Source: CAYFKJ01 sp964528595 (GTDB taxonomy: Bacteria > Pseudomonadota > Alphaproteobacteria > UBA2966). Taken from it: a stretch of DNA of 38,623 nt. The stretch is taken from positions 1-38,623 of the forward strand of contig CAZGTM010000037.1 in the NCBI GenBank assembly GCA_964528595.1, given 5' to 3'. Every line of letters begins with the position of its first letter. Within the stretch, counting starts at the first letter, position 1. A program made the position numbers and the translations under genes. Shown one piece after another: positions 15,419 through 24,132 of the stretch. A model generated the notes under the pieces. That model made no database searches, was not told where the DNA came from, and worked only from the letters and a program-made list of their open reading frames with translations.

Positions 15419-16681
15419 TCAACCGTCGTCCAGATAGTCGGCAACCAACTCGGTAAGACCGATGACCGGCAACTCCATCTCGAATTCGTCGATCGCTTCT
15501 TCCAGGACGTTGCGGCAATTGGCGCAGGAGGTGACCAGAGCCTCGATGCCGCCCAGTTCATCGATTTGCTCTTTCTTGCTGGCGAAAGTTTTGAGCCTGA
15601 GTTCCTCCGCCCGCGGGTTGGAGCTGACCCCGCCGCCCCCGCCGCAACAAATGTTGTATTTGCCGTGTTCCCGCATCTCAACGAAGTTCCCAGACACACT
15701 GTTCAGCAGTGTTCGCGGCTCCTCGGTGATGCCGCCACGCCGGACGATTTGACAGGGATCGTGATAGGTCACCCGGCGGCTGTCGCGGCCTTTGGTGGTC
15801 AGCCGGCCTTCCTTTGCCAAGCGGTCCAGGAGTTCGAGGATGTGGACAACCTCGAAGTCGTAGGGCCGGCCGATCAGATTGGGGCCTTCCCACTTCAGGG
15901 CGGAGTAGGCGTGGCCGCATTCCGGGCTGATGACGTATTTGACGCCCAATGTCTCCGCCGCCTCCACGATCCGGCCAACCAGCGTCGCCGCGACATTTAA
16001 ATCGCCCATCTGGATGCCGACATTGGTGGCCTCGTAGGCGTCCGTCGAGATTGTCCAGGTTACGTCCGCCTTCTTGAAAATCCGGGCCAGGGCGCCGATC
16101 ACTTCATAGAAGTTGAGAACCTCCATGGCGGACAGGATGACGAGGTAGTCCACACCCTTTTTGTTCAGCTCGATGGGGATGCCGACCTCGTCTGCCTGTT
16201 CCTGCACAATTTTTTCCAGGGTGGCTGGCTTAATGCCCAGGGGGCTGCCGATCTCGAGGGCGCGCTCGGCCGCGCCGACCAGGCCGTCGGGCACCATGCC
16301 GGCAGCGGCAAAGCCCTCGCGGACGCGCCTCACGCCGGTGGCGATGTCGATGCCCATGGGACAGACGATGGTGCAGCGGGCGCACAACGTGCAAGCGTCG
16401 TAGATCAGGGGTGACCAGTCCTCCAGGTCATGTTCCGTCAGTTCGGGCGGGGCCAGGCCAAGTCCCCGCATCAATCCGGAAAACGGCGCTTTGTGCCGCT
16501 TGTAGACCTGAACAAGGGGGAAGAGTTTGTAGGTCGGCGTGTATTTGGGATCGCCGGTTGCCTGGTAGAACGGGCAGGCTTCGGCGCACTGGCCACAGTG
16601 TACGCAAGCCTCGAGGTAGCTGGAGATCGAGGCGTCCATGCTGTTGAGGAACGATGCTCTTGCGGCGGCAACGTCGGTCAT
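15419..16681 (-). CDS. DsrK/HdrD/GlpC-like (Fe-S)-binding protein with CCG domain
   Basis: 420-residue cytoplasmic iron-sulfur protein. The N-terminal half has two 4Fe-4S motifs: CVHCGQCAEACP (about 26-37) and CTLCARCTIVCP (about 96-107). The C-terminal half has one complete cysteine-rich CCG domain (HDPC, NICCGGGGG, SCANC) and a degenerate first one with only PECGH. This layout is that of DsrK/HmeD/HdrD subunits, which pass electrons between a membrane cytochrome b and thiol or disulfide partners. Its start overlaps the stop of the upstream cytochrome b gene (ATGA), so the two proteins are made together. The substrate is not evident, and no sulfite reductase or methanogen genes are present. 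Confidence 0.88.
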   Translation of the reverse strand: MTDVAAARASFLNSMDASISSYLEACVHCGQCAEACPFYQATGDPKYTPTYKLFPLVQVYKRHKAPFSGLMRGLGLAPPELTEHDLEDWSPLIYDACTLCARCTIVCPMGIDIATGVRRVREGFAAAGMVPDGLVGAAERALEIGSPLGIKPATLEKIVQEQADEVGIPIELNKKGVDYLVILSAMEVLNFYEVIGALARIFKKADVTWTISTDAYEATNVGIQMGDLNVAATLVGRIVEAAETLGVKYVISPECGHAYSALKWEGPNLIGRPYDFEVVHILELLDRLAKEGRLTTKGRDSRRVTYHDPCQIVRRGGITEEPRTLLNSVSGNFVEMREHGKYNICCGGGGGVSSNPRAEELRLKTFASKKEQIDELGGIEALVTSCANCRNVLEEAIDEFEMELPVIGLTELVADYLDDG

Positions 16682-17322
16682 GGCGTGATCCCCCGGCGGC
16701 CGAATGTGGCGCCCATATAGCCCCGGCTGAGAACGAAGGTGAAGGCGTGCATCAGGCGGCTGAAGGGGAAGTAAACCAGCCAGCCCTCGACCGACAGCAT
16801 GTGAATGGCGCGCAGCGCGTCACTGCTTTCACCCAAGGCAAGACAGCCCGTGAGCATGGCGATGAACGTCAGCCACAAGCCGATGCTATCGTCCCGGTCC
16901 GATATCTTGCGCAGCACCGGATCGCCCAACCGCCTTGCCCAAAGCAAAATCAGGCCGCAGAACGAAACTTCCGCCGCGATGATGAAGGCCCAGCGGGGCA
17001 GGGGCGTCCAACCGAAACCGAGAATGTTTTCCTTGATGAACACGATGTGGGGCGCGGCGAAGATCAGCAGGACAAACAGCCCGAGATGAAACAGATATCC
17101 TGCCGTCAGATGAAAGCCGGTCTTGGTGAAAAATCCGCCGTGGGGCCAGAGATGTAGGATATTGGCCTGCACCGCGCCGGCGAGGGCGGAGCCGCGGGGA
17201 ATGCTTCGATCGGCTTTTCTGCCAAAGGCGATAATCCTCACAAAGCGCCAGATCACGCCGATGACGAACACGGTGGCGGCAAAATACCACAGCGGCCCTT
17301 CACTGATTTCCAGCAATGTCAT
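16678..17322 (-). CDS. NarI/DsrM-like membrane cytochrome b subunit
   Basis: 214-residue integral membrane protein with about five hydrophobic segments (about 10-28, 60-80, 95-118, 136-155 and a last one near 170). Histidines are spread through them (HLWPHGGF, GFHLTAGYLFHLGLF, AIHMLS, RLMHAF), consistent with haem b ligands as in the NarI/DsrM gamma subunit family that oxidises quinol. The open frame starts further up, but ATG at 17322 is chosen: it follows the preceding stop by seven bases and has GGGGAG upstream. The stop overlaps the start of the DsrK-like gene, forming a DsrMK-like pair. Haem ligation is inferred. Confidence 0.82.
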   Translation of the reverse strand: MTLLEISEGPLWYFAATVFVIGVIWRFVRIIAFGRKADRSIPRGSALAGAVQANILHLWPHGGFFTKTGFHLTAGYLFHLGLFVLLIFAAPHIVFIKENILGFGWTPLPRWAFIIAAEVSFCGLILLWARRLGDPVLRKISDRDDSIGLWLTFIAMLTGCLALGESSDALRAIHMLSVEGWLVYFPFSRLMHAFTFVLSRGYMGATFGRRGITP

Positions 17323-17329
17323 GTCGCTC

Positions 17330-18412
17330 TCACTCCCCGGCTTCCGGCTCGGCTCGAATTGTCGTGACCAGCGGTTTGTCACTCTGCGGCAGTTCTACAC
17401 CAACCTCCGCCGCCACCTCGGCCGCCCACAGGTCGTGGTGTTCCTTGGCCCAGTTGACATCGACCTGGCCCGCGGTCATGCCCTCCAACGCCCCTTCGAC
17501 GCCCCAGACACCCAGGTAGATGTGGCCGAGGGCGACGGCGATGACGATAACCGCCGAGATGGCATGCAGGATGTTGGCAAGCTGGAGATCGCCGCGGTCG
17601 GTGAAGTAGGACGGGAATTCCAGTACCAGGCCGGACAGGGAGAGAACGGCGCCGGTGAAGACGGCCAGCCAGAACCAGGCTTTTTCACCGAAATTGTACT
17701 TCCACGAAGGGGCATGGCCGCCGAACAATCCACCGCCCCGAAGCAGCCACTGGATGTCGGCGGCGCGCAGCAAATTGTCCTTTAGGTAGATGATGGCCAT
17801 GGCCGCGATGCCGACAATGAACAGCGGGCCGAACAGGTTGTGGCCTTGGAGAGCCGCGCTGGCTAATGCCGAAAAGGCCTCAGGCCCGATGATGGGAGGA
17901 AATACGTAACGGCCGTACAGCACGATCAACCCGGTGACGGCCATCAGCACGAACGTGGCTGCGACAAACCAGTGGGTGACGCGTTCGGCGTTGTTGAAAC
18001 GGGGGAGCGTCCTTCCGCTGCGTCCACCTTTGATTTTCACCTGCCGCCGAACGACGATAAACAGGGCGAGGCCGGCGACGGAACCTAACAGCAGCCAACC
18101 GCCCCAAGTGGAGATCGGTCCGTTGCGCAGGGAACGCCATTCCTCGCCTTCCGATTGGACCAGAACGCCAAGGCGTTTGTCGGGCAAGGAGACATAGCCT
18201 TGATTACCCATGCGCATTTTGCGCCAGAACTCGGAATCGTTGGATGTGCCCAGCGTGCCCCCGGGTACGCTGCCGCTGGATTGGGCCCAGACGGAACCGT
18301 TGCCGTACGGCGACGTGGCGACCACGCCCGCCGTGGCAACGGCGAACAGAAGGGCGCCAAGTAATACCGGTTTCCAACCAAACCTGACAAATGAACGAAA
18401 CACATTACCCAT
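17330..18412 (-). CDS. Formate dehydrogenase gamma-type cytochrome b (orphan)
   Basis: 360-residue membrane protein like the gamma subunit (cytochrome b556) of respiratory formate dehydrogenases. It has an N-terminal signal or anchor (about 14-32), a periplasmic stretch, a membrane span (about 103-121), then the cytochrome b core: RFNNAERVTHWFVA, QGHNLFGPLF, FGEKAWFWLAVF and ANILHAISAVIVIAVALGHIYLG, with histidines suited to haem ligation. Such genes normally follow the catalytic and Fe-S subunit genes; here the upstream neighbour is serB and the downstream ones are NarI-like and DsrK-like. Start ATG 18412 with AAGGA upstream. It may serve an unlinked dehydrogenase or have been recruited to this DsrMK-like complex (inference). 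Confidence 0.88.
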   Translation of the reverse strand: MGNVFRSFVRFGWKPVLLGALLFAVATAGVVATSPYGNGSVWAQSSGSVPGGTLGTSNDSEFWRKMRMGNQGYVSLPDKRLGVLVQSEGEEWRSLRNGPISTWGGWLLLGSVAGLALFIVVRRQVKIKGGRSGRTLPRFNNAERVTHWFVAATFVLMAVTGLIVLYGRYVFPPIIGPEAFSALASAALQGHNLFGPLFIVGIAAMAIIYLKDNLLRAADIQWLLRGGGLFGGHAPSWKYNFGEKAWFWLAVFTGAVLSLSGLVLEFPSYFTDRGDLQLANILHAISAVIVIAVALGHIYLGVWGVEGALEGMTAGQVDVNWAKEHHDLWAAEVAAEVGVELPQSDKPLVTTIRAEPEAGE

Positions 18413-18551
18413 CCCGAAATCCTTTCGCTTCGATTAGGGCCTTCGGAAGGAGGCTTCGGATGGATTATTTTGATTTCGGGGTTGGATTGCGACCGGTCAT
18501 TCGGACGCGCGTCGAATTGCCGCACGAGGCTGGCCGAGGACTTCGCTGGAC

Positions 18552-19451
18552 CTACTCCGCGAAATCCTCGTCGCGATAACCCTGGATGTAGAGCAGGGAG
18601 GTGAGGTCGCCGTGGTCGATGTGGGCGGCGGCGGAGGCGGCGACCAGCGGTTTGGCGTGAAAGGCCACGCCGAGCCCCGCGCCCTGCAGCATCGGGATAT
18701 CGTTGGCGCCGTCGCCGACCGCCAAGGTCTCTTCCACCTTCAAGCCCAGATCGTCGCTGTACTTTTCCAGCGCCATTAGTTTGGCCTGCTTGTCGAGGAT
18801 CGGTGGAATGACTTTACCCGAGAGACGGCCGGCGATGATTTCCAGCGTGTTTGCCTGGTGCTCGTGAAAGCCCAGTTCCTTGGCCACCAATTCGGTGAAA
18901 TAGGTGAACCCGCCTGAGACCAGCGTCGTGAAGGCGCCGTGTTTGCTCATGGTCCGGACCAGCACCTTGCCGCCGGGCATTTCCGTGACACGCTCGTTCA
19001 TCGCCTGATGGAGCACCTCGACATCGAGGCCGTGCAACATCTCGGCGCGACGGATCAGACTTTCACTGAAATCGATTTCGCCCCGCATGGCGGCTTCGGT
19101 AATTTCCGAAACTTCCGCTCGTAAGCCGGCGTATTCGGCGACTTCGACGATGCACTCCTGCTCAATCATGGTGGAGTCCATGTCGGAGATCAGCAGCCGC
19201 TTGCGCCGGTTGGCCACGGGCTGGGCCACGATATCGACGGGGGCGTCGCGCAGGTATTGTCGAACCGCGGATTCGGCCACATCCGGGCTGAACCCCGAAT
19301 ACATGATGTCGCAGGCCAGGTCCGGCGACAGCCAATCGGGGTCGGCGCACTCCGCGCCGGCTTCATCCAAGGCACCCAGCGCCAGCGAAGCGACGTCCCG
19401 GCCAAGGGGCGCCCAGGCGCGATTGCCCGTGAGGGTGAGGACGTTTTCCAC
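18552..19451 (-). CDS. serB: Phosphoserine phosphatase SerB
   Basis: About 299-residue HAD-superfamily phosphatase, the last step of serine synthesis (O-phosphoserine to serine). The catalytic motif ISDMDSTMIEQE carries the nucleophile and acid aspartates; LVSGGFT is motif II, and AVGDGANDIPML is the metal-binding motif III. An N-terminal ACT-like region precedes it. The open frame continues upstream to a GTG at 19496, but GTG at 19451 (read MENVLTLTG) matches the usual family start; neither has a strong ribosome-binding site, so the start is uncertain by 15 residues. It is divergent from miaA; a redox operon begins 139 bases downstream. Confidence 0.94.
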   Translation of the reverse strand: MENVLTLTGNRAWAPLGRDVASLALGALDEAGAECADPDWLSPDLACDIMYSGFSPDVAESAVRQYLRDAPVDIVAQPVANRRKRLLISDMDSTMIEQECIVEVAEYAGLRAEVSEITEAAMRGEIDFSESLIRRAEMLHGLDVEVLHQAMNERVTEMPGGKVLVRTMSKHGAFTTLVSGGFTYFTELVAKELGFHEHQANTLEIIAGRLSGKVIPPILDKQAKLMALEKYSDDLGLKVEETLAVGDGANDIPMLQGAGLGVAFHAKPLVAASAAAHIDHGDLTSLLYIQGYRDEDFAE

Positions 19452-19534
19452 TATGGTGCGCCGGACATATCTAAATTCAACGCGGACCGCCGGCACATGT
19501 TACGGCTGGACAGCAGGCGATAACCGAAAAGTTC

Positions 19535-20503
19535 ATGAAGCACGGCGTCATATTATTAGCCGGACCGACGGCCAGCGGGAAATCCGCCGTCGCGATCAGC
19601 CTGGCGGAAAAAATCGCGGAGCTGAGTGATGACGGCTGTATCGGCGGCGTGATCATAAATGCCGACAGCATGCAGGTCTATCGCGACCTCGAAATAATTA
19701 CTGCCCGGCCCGGCCAGACGGCTGAGAAAGGAGTACCGCACCGGCTTTACGGCGTCCTCGACGGCGGCGAGAAGTGTTCCGCCGGCCGCTGGCTGCAGAT
19801 GGCGGGCAAGGAGATCGAGGCCGCGTTGTCGGCCAACCGGATACCGATCGTCGTCGGCGGCACCGGGCTTTATTTCAAGGCGCTGCTCGAGGGATTGGCG
19901 CCGGTGCCCGACATTCCTGCCGACATTCACGCCGACCTGCAGCGGCAATTGGATGCAAAGAGCGCCGACGCATTCCATGCCCGGCTGAGGGCGGAGGATC
20001 CCGCGGCTGCCGATCGCATACCGGCGTCGGACAAGCAACGCATGCTGCGCGCCGCCGGCGTTTTGGCCGCCACCGGCCGCACGCTGTCCGATTGGCAATC
20101 CGACCCGCCCTCGGGCGGTCTTGAGTTGCCTTATGCGCCGTTGGTGCTGACGCCCGACCGGGTAACGGTATACGAACGTTGTGAAGCGCGTTTTGACGCT
20201 ATGTTGGAAGCCGGTGCCGTCAACGAGGTGCAAAATCTGCTGGCCCGCCAACTTGATCCGGAGTTGCCTGTCATGAAAGCGGTGGGGGTGCCGGAATTGG
20301 CCGCCCATCTGGCAGGTGAGATGGACTTGGCGGCGGCAGTTTCTGCTGCCAAACAGTCATCCCGGCGTTACGCCAAGCGGCAGTTCACCTGGATCCGAAA
20401 TCAGATGCAAAACTGGAATTCCTACTATGAGCAAGATTCGGAAAGATTATTGCCAAAAATCTTTTCATTTGTTCGTCAATTTCTGTTGACCCCAAACCGT
20501 TGA
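19535..20503 (+). CDS. miaA: tRNA dimethylallyltransferase MiaA
   Basis: 322-residue enzyme that transfers dimethylallyl from its diphosphate to N6 of A37 in tRNAs reading codons that start with U. The P-loop GPTASGKS is at residues 10-17, followed by INADSMQVYRDLEI, VPHRLYGVLDG, VVGGTGLYFKALLEG and the C-terminal RRYAKRQFTWIRNQM, all MiaA hallmarks. The start ATG at 19535 has only a weak ribosome-binding site. A promoter for the ilv operon overlaps its 3' end (20486-20514). Confidence 0.96.
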   Translation: MKHGVILLAGPTASGKSAVAISLAEKIAELSDDGCIGGVIINADSMQVYRDLEIITARPGQTAEKGVPHRLYGVLDGGEKCSAGRWLQMAGKEIEAALSANRIPIVVGGTGLYFKALLEGLAPVPDIPADIHADLQRQLDAKSADAFHARLRAEDPAAADRIPASDKQRMLRAAGVLAATGRTLSDWQSDPPSGGLELPYAPLVLTPDRVTVYERCEARFDAMLEAGAVNEVQNLLARQLDPELPVMKAVGVPELAAHLAGEMDLAAAVSAAKQSSRRYAKRQFTWIRNQMQNWNSYYEQDSERLLPKIFSFVRQFLLTPNR

Positions 20504-20514
20504 ACGACTAGTTT
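20486..20514 (+). promoter_or_regulatory. Putative sigma-70 promoter of ilvBNC, overlapping the miaA stop
   Basis: TTGACC, a 17-base spacer and TAGTTT, overlapping the miaA stop codon at 20501-20503. Transcription would start near 20521 and give a leader of about 105 nt before ilvB. Box quality and spacing are good. Confidence 0.55.
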
Positions 20515-20525
20515 GTCGCGGTTTT

Positions 20526-20554
20526 CCGCCGCCTTCGGCTCTCGGGGCGGCGGC
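20526..20554 (+). terminator. GC hairpin in the ilvB leader / miaA 3' end
   Basis: CCGCCGCC and GGCGGCGG pair around a loop of about 12 bases (TTCGGCTCTCGG), followed by CTTTCAATT. It can end miaA transcripts or act in the ilv leader. No leader peptide rich in Leu, Ile or Val codons is visible before it, so classical ribosome-mediated attenuation is not supported. Confidence 0.5.
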
Positions 20555-20626
20555 TTTCAATTATAGCCACGGCCGCTCGGCGCAATTCCGCGCGCGGGCG
20601 GTTTCGTCACGAGTGAGGAAAAGAAA

Positions 20627-22384
20627 ATGGCAAGCGCGCAGCTCAGCGGAGCGGAAATCGTCCTGAAATCCTTGGTGGATCAGGGCGTGGAGGTCGTATT
20701 CGGTTATCCGGGCGGCGCCGTACTTCCGCTCTACGACGCCATTTTCGAGCAAAAACGCATTCGGCACGTTCTCGTCCGCCACGAGCAGGGCGCCGTTCAT
20801 GCCGCCGAAGGCTACGCCCGCGCCACGGGCAAGCCGGGCGTCGTGCTTGTGACGTCCGGACCAGGTGCCACCAACGCCGTGACGGGCCTGACCGATGCCC
20901 TGATGGACAGCATTCCGGTGGTCTGCCTGACCGGCCAGGTGGCGACCCATCTGATCGGCACGGACGCATTCCAGGAAGCCGACACGGTCGGTATCACCCG
21001 CGCCTGCACCAAGCATAACTACCTGGTGAAGGACACGGGTGATCTCGCCCGCGTCATGCACGACGCCTTCCATGTCGCCACCAACGGCCGTCCCGGCCCA
21101 GTGGTGGTCGACTTGCCCAAGGACGTCATGGTGTTCGAGGGTGACTACCTGCCGCCCAACCGGGTTCAGCACAAGTCCTACAACCCCAAGGTCAAGGGCG
21201 ACCTCGACGCCATCCGCGAAGCCGTCGATCTGATCGCCGGGGCCAAACGGCCGCTGATCTATTCCGGCGGCGGGGTCATCAATTCCGGTCCCGGTGCGGC
21301 GCAGCTGCTGCGTGAACTGGTGAAGAAGACCGGCGCGCCGATCACCAGTACCCTGATGGGGCTGGGCGCGTTCCCTGCGGACGACAAGGCCTATCTCGGC
21401 ATGGTCGGCATGCACGGCATGTACGAAGCCAATCTGGCCATGGCCGAATGCGACGTCATGGTCTGCGTCGGCGCGCGCTTCGACGATCGGGTGACGGGGC
21501 GCATCGACGCCTTCAGCCAGGGCTCGAAGAAGATCCACATCGATATCGATCCCTCGTCGATCAACAAGAATGTCCAGGTCGACATTCCCATCGTCGGCGA
21601 TGTCGGGCATGTCCTGGAGGACATGCTTAAGATCTGGAAGTCCCAAATCAAATCGACCGACACCAAGTCGCTCAAGGGCTGGTGGGATAAGATCGAAAAG
21701 TGGCGGGCGCGCGATTGCTTGTCCTTCAAACAAGGCAAGGACATCATCAAGCCGCAGTACGTCATGGAACGCCTGCAGGCCGCCATCGCCGACCGCGACG
21801 CCTACGTCACGACGGACGTCGGCCAGCATCAGATGTGGGCGGCGCAATTCCTGCGTTTCCAGCAGCCGAACCGCTGGATGACGTCGGGCGGTTTGGGCAC
21901 CATGGGCTACGGCCTGCCGGCCGCCATCGGCGTCCAGGTGGCGTATCCGAAGGCGGATGTGGTCTGCGTGACGGGCGAGGCCTCGTTCATGATGAACGTT
22001 CAGGAGCTCTCGACCGCCGTGCAGCACAATCTGCCGGTCAAGGTTCTGTTGCTGAACAACCGCTACATGGGCATGGTTCGCCAGTGGCAGGAATTGCTGC
22101 ACGGCAACCGCTATTCCGAAAGCTACATGGAATCGCTGCCGGAGTTCTCCAAGCTGGCCGATGCCTTCGGCGCCGATGGTTTGCATGCCGACAAGCCGGA
22201 CCAGGTCGATCAGCTCATTGCCGACATGCTGGCCACCCAGGGCCCGGTTATTGCCGAAGTGGTGATCGATCAAAAGGAGAACTGCTTTCCGATGATCCCA
22301 TCGGGTGCGGCCCACTACGAGATGATCCTGGGACCACAAGGCGATCAGCCCAGCGTGAGTGAAAGCGGCAAGGCGTTGGTATAG
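20627..22384 (+). CDS. ilvB: Acetolactate synthase large (catalytic) subunit
   Basis: 585-residue thiamine-diphosphate enzyme making 2-acetolactate or 2-aceto-2-hydroxybutyrate, the first common step to valine, leucine and isoleucine. The catalytic glutamate lies in RHEQGAVHAAEGYARATG. The FAD-binding middle domain and C-terminal domain follow, with GTMGYGLPAAIG and the ThDP/Mg motif starting VTGEASFMMN (GEA in place of the usual GDG, a variant I recall from other alphaproteobacteria) and ending LLNNRYMGMV. Start ATG 20627 after GAGGAAAAG. ilvN and ilvC follow on the same strand. Confidence 0.97.
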   Translation: MASAQLSGAEIVLKSLVDQGVEVVFGYPGGAVLPLYDAIFEQKRIRHVLVRHEQGAVHAAEGYARATGKPGVVLVTSGPGATNAVTGLTDALMDSIPVVCLTGQVATHLIGTDAFQEADTVGITRACTKHNYLVKDTGDLARVMHDAFHVATNGRPGPVVVDLPKDVMVFEGDYLPPNRVQHKSYNPKVKGDLDAIREAVDLIAGAKRPLIYSGGGVINSGPGAAQLLRELVKKTGAPITSTLMGLGAFPADDKAYLGMVGMHGMYEANLAMAECDVMVCVGARFDDRVTGRIDAFSQGSKKIHIDIDPSSINKNVQVDIPIVGDVGHVLEDMLKIWKSQIKSTDTKSLKGWWDKIEKWRARDCLSFKQGKDIIKPQYVMERLQAAIADRDAYVTTDVGQHQMWAAQFLRFQQPNRWMTSGGLGTMGYGLPAAIGVQVAYPKADVVCVTGEASFMMNVQELSTAVQHNLPVKVLLLNNRYMGMVRQWQELLHGNRYSESYMESLPEFSKLADAFGADGLHADKPDQVDQLIADMLATQGPVIAEVVIDQKENCFPMIPSGAAHYEMILGPQGDQPSVSESGKALV

Positions 22385-22493
22385 GTGGCGTGGGCCATAT
22401 ATATCGCAATTCATTTGGCGGAACGTTATAAGACGGAATTGACGCGCCCCGGCGAGGTTTAACGACCGGCCGACGGCGCCCGGGAGATAAAGC

Positions 22494-23000
22494 GTGGAAC
22501 AAGTTATCGAAACCCACACCATCGGCGTCCTCGTCGACAACGAAGCAGGCGTTCTCGCCCGCGTCATTGGCCTTTTTTCAGGCCGGGGCTACAATATCGA
22601 GAGCCTGACGGTGGCCGAGGTTGACCAGTCCGAGCACCAATCGCGCATCACCGTCGTAACGTCGGGAACGCCTCAGGTGATCGAACAGATCAAGGCGCAA
22701 CTCGGGCGTCTGGTGCCGGTCCACGGCGTTAGCGACATGACGGTGGAAGGGCCACATGTCGAGCGCGAACTCGCCCTTGTTAAAGTTGCCGGAACCGGAG
22801 ATGCGCGCGTCGAATCGCTGCGCATCGCCGATATTTTCCGGGCCCGCGTGGTAGACAGCACGATCGATTCATTCGTTTTTGAAATCACTGGATCGACCAG
22901 CAAGCTCGACACTTTCATCGGGCTGATGCGACCGCTCGGGCTGGTGGACGTATCCCGCACCGGCGTCGTCGCAATTTCCCGCGGCGCCGAACCCATGTAA
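22494..23000 (+). CDS. ilvN: Acetolactate synthase small (regulatory) subunit
   Basis: 168-residue regulatory subunit that activates the large subunit and confers feedback inhibition by valine. The N-terminal ACT domain reads TIGVLVDNEAGVLARVIGLFSGRGYNIESL, followed by the conserved C-terminal ACT-like domain to about residue 160. Start GTG at 22494 with GGGAG upstream. It lies about 110 bases after ilvB and 84 bases before ilvC, forming ilvBNC. Sometimes named ilvH. Confidence 0.96.
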   Translation: MEQVIETHTIGVLVDNEAGVLARVIGLFSGRGYNIESLTVAEVDQSEHQSRITVVTSGTPQVIEQIKAQLGRLVPVHGVSDMTVEGPHVERELALVKVAGTGDARVESLRIADIFRARVVDSTIDSFVFEITGSTSKLDTFIGLMRPLGLVDVSRTGVVAISRGAEPM

Positions 23001-23084
23001 TCGGCCGGTCCCGGCCTTAGTTACACGAAACATATCAACCCGCTGGCCGTGGCCGGCATCGTTACGAACCGAAAGGATATCAAG

Positions 23085-24104
23085 ATGCGCGTTTACTACG
23101 ACCGCGACGCGGACGTGAACCTGATAAAGGGCAAGAATGTCGTCGTCATCGGCTACGGCAGCCAGGGTCACGCCCACGCCATGAACATGCGCGATTCCGG
23201 CGTCGAGAACGTCTGCATCGCGCTTCGACCGGGCTCGGCCAGCGCGGCCAAGGCTGAGGGCGCCGGTTTCAAGGTGATGTCCGTGCCGGAAGCCGCCGCT
23301 TGGGGCGACGTGCTGATGATGCTGACGCCGGACGAACTGCAGGCCGAAATTTACACCGAGCACCTGCACGGCAACATGAAGGAGGGCGCGGCCCTGGCCT
23401 TCGCCCATGGTCTCAACATCCACTTCAACCTGATCGAGGCGCGTGCCGACATTGACGTCTTCATGATCGCGCCCAAGGGTCCCGGCCACACCGTGCGCTC
23501 GGAATATGAGCGCGGCGGCGGCGTTCCCTGCCTGGTGGCGGTCGACCAAAACCCGTCCGGCAACGCCCTCGAAGTGGCGCTGTCGTATGCCTCCGCCATT
23601 GGCGGCGGCCGCGCCGGCACCATCGAAACCACTTTCAAGGAAGAGTGCGAAACCGATCTGTTCGGCGAGCAGGTCGTCTTGTGCGGCGGTCTCACCAGCC
23701 TCATTCAGGCTGGCTACGAAACTCTCGTCGAAGCCGGTTATGCGCCGGAGATGGCCTACTTCGAATGCCTGCACGAGGTCAAACTGATCGTCGACCTGAT
23801 CTACGAAGGCGGCATGGCCAACATGCGCTACTCGATCTCCAACACCGCCGAGTACGGCGATTACACGCGCGGGCCCCGCATCATCAACGATGAATCGAAG
23901 GCTGAGATGAAGCGCGTGCTGGCGGAGATCCAGGAAGGCAAGTTCGCCCGCGAATGGATGTTGGAAAACAAGGTCGGCCAGACCAGCTTCAAGGCCATGC
24001 GCCGCCGTTCGGCCGAACACCCGATCGAGGAGGTCGGCGTACGCCTGCGCGGCATGATGCCGTGGATCAGCGAAAACGCGCTGGTCGACAAAGACAAGAA
24101 CTAA
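23085..24104 (+). CDS. ilvC: Ketol-acid reductoisomerase, class I
   Basis: 339-residue short (class I) KARI that isomerises and reduces acetolactate to 2,3-dihydroxyisovalerate using NADPH and Mg. It starts with MRVYYDRDADVNLI and the Rossmann motif VIGYGSQGHAHAMN. The metal site is built from acidic residues in ETDLFGEQ and the C-terminal domain, where LIVDLIYEGGMANMRYSIS is conserved. The open frame extends to 23049, but ATG at 23085 has AAGGA nearby and matches the family start. Third gene of ilvBNC; DUF924 follows 28 bases later. Confidence 0.97.
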   Translation: MRVYYDRDADVNLIKGKNVVVIGYGSQGHAHAMNMRDSGVENVCIALRPGSASAAKAEGAGFKVMSVPEAAAWGDVLMMLTPDELQAEIYTEHLHGNMKEGAALAFAHGLNIHFNLIEARADIDVFMIAPKGPGHTVRSEYERGGGVPCLVAVDQNPSGNALEVALSYASAIGGGRAGTIETTFKEECETDLFGEQVVLCGGLTSLIQAGYETLVEAGYAPEMAYFECLHEVKLIVDLIYEGGMANMRYSISNTAEYGDYTRGPRIINDESKAEMKRVLAEIQEGKFAREWMLENKVGQTSFKAMRRRSAEHPIEEVGVRLRGMMPWISENALVDKDKN

Positions 24105-24132
24105 AGGGATCAACCGGGGGGAGGCGAGATCA

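Noticed and set aside
20561..22567. 668-codon open frame antisense to ilvB
   Set aside because: High-GC antisense shadow; ilvB is unmistakable and the antisense product is low-complexity His/Arg/Gly-rich.
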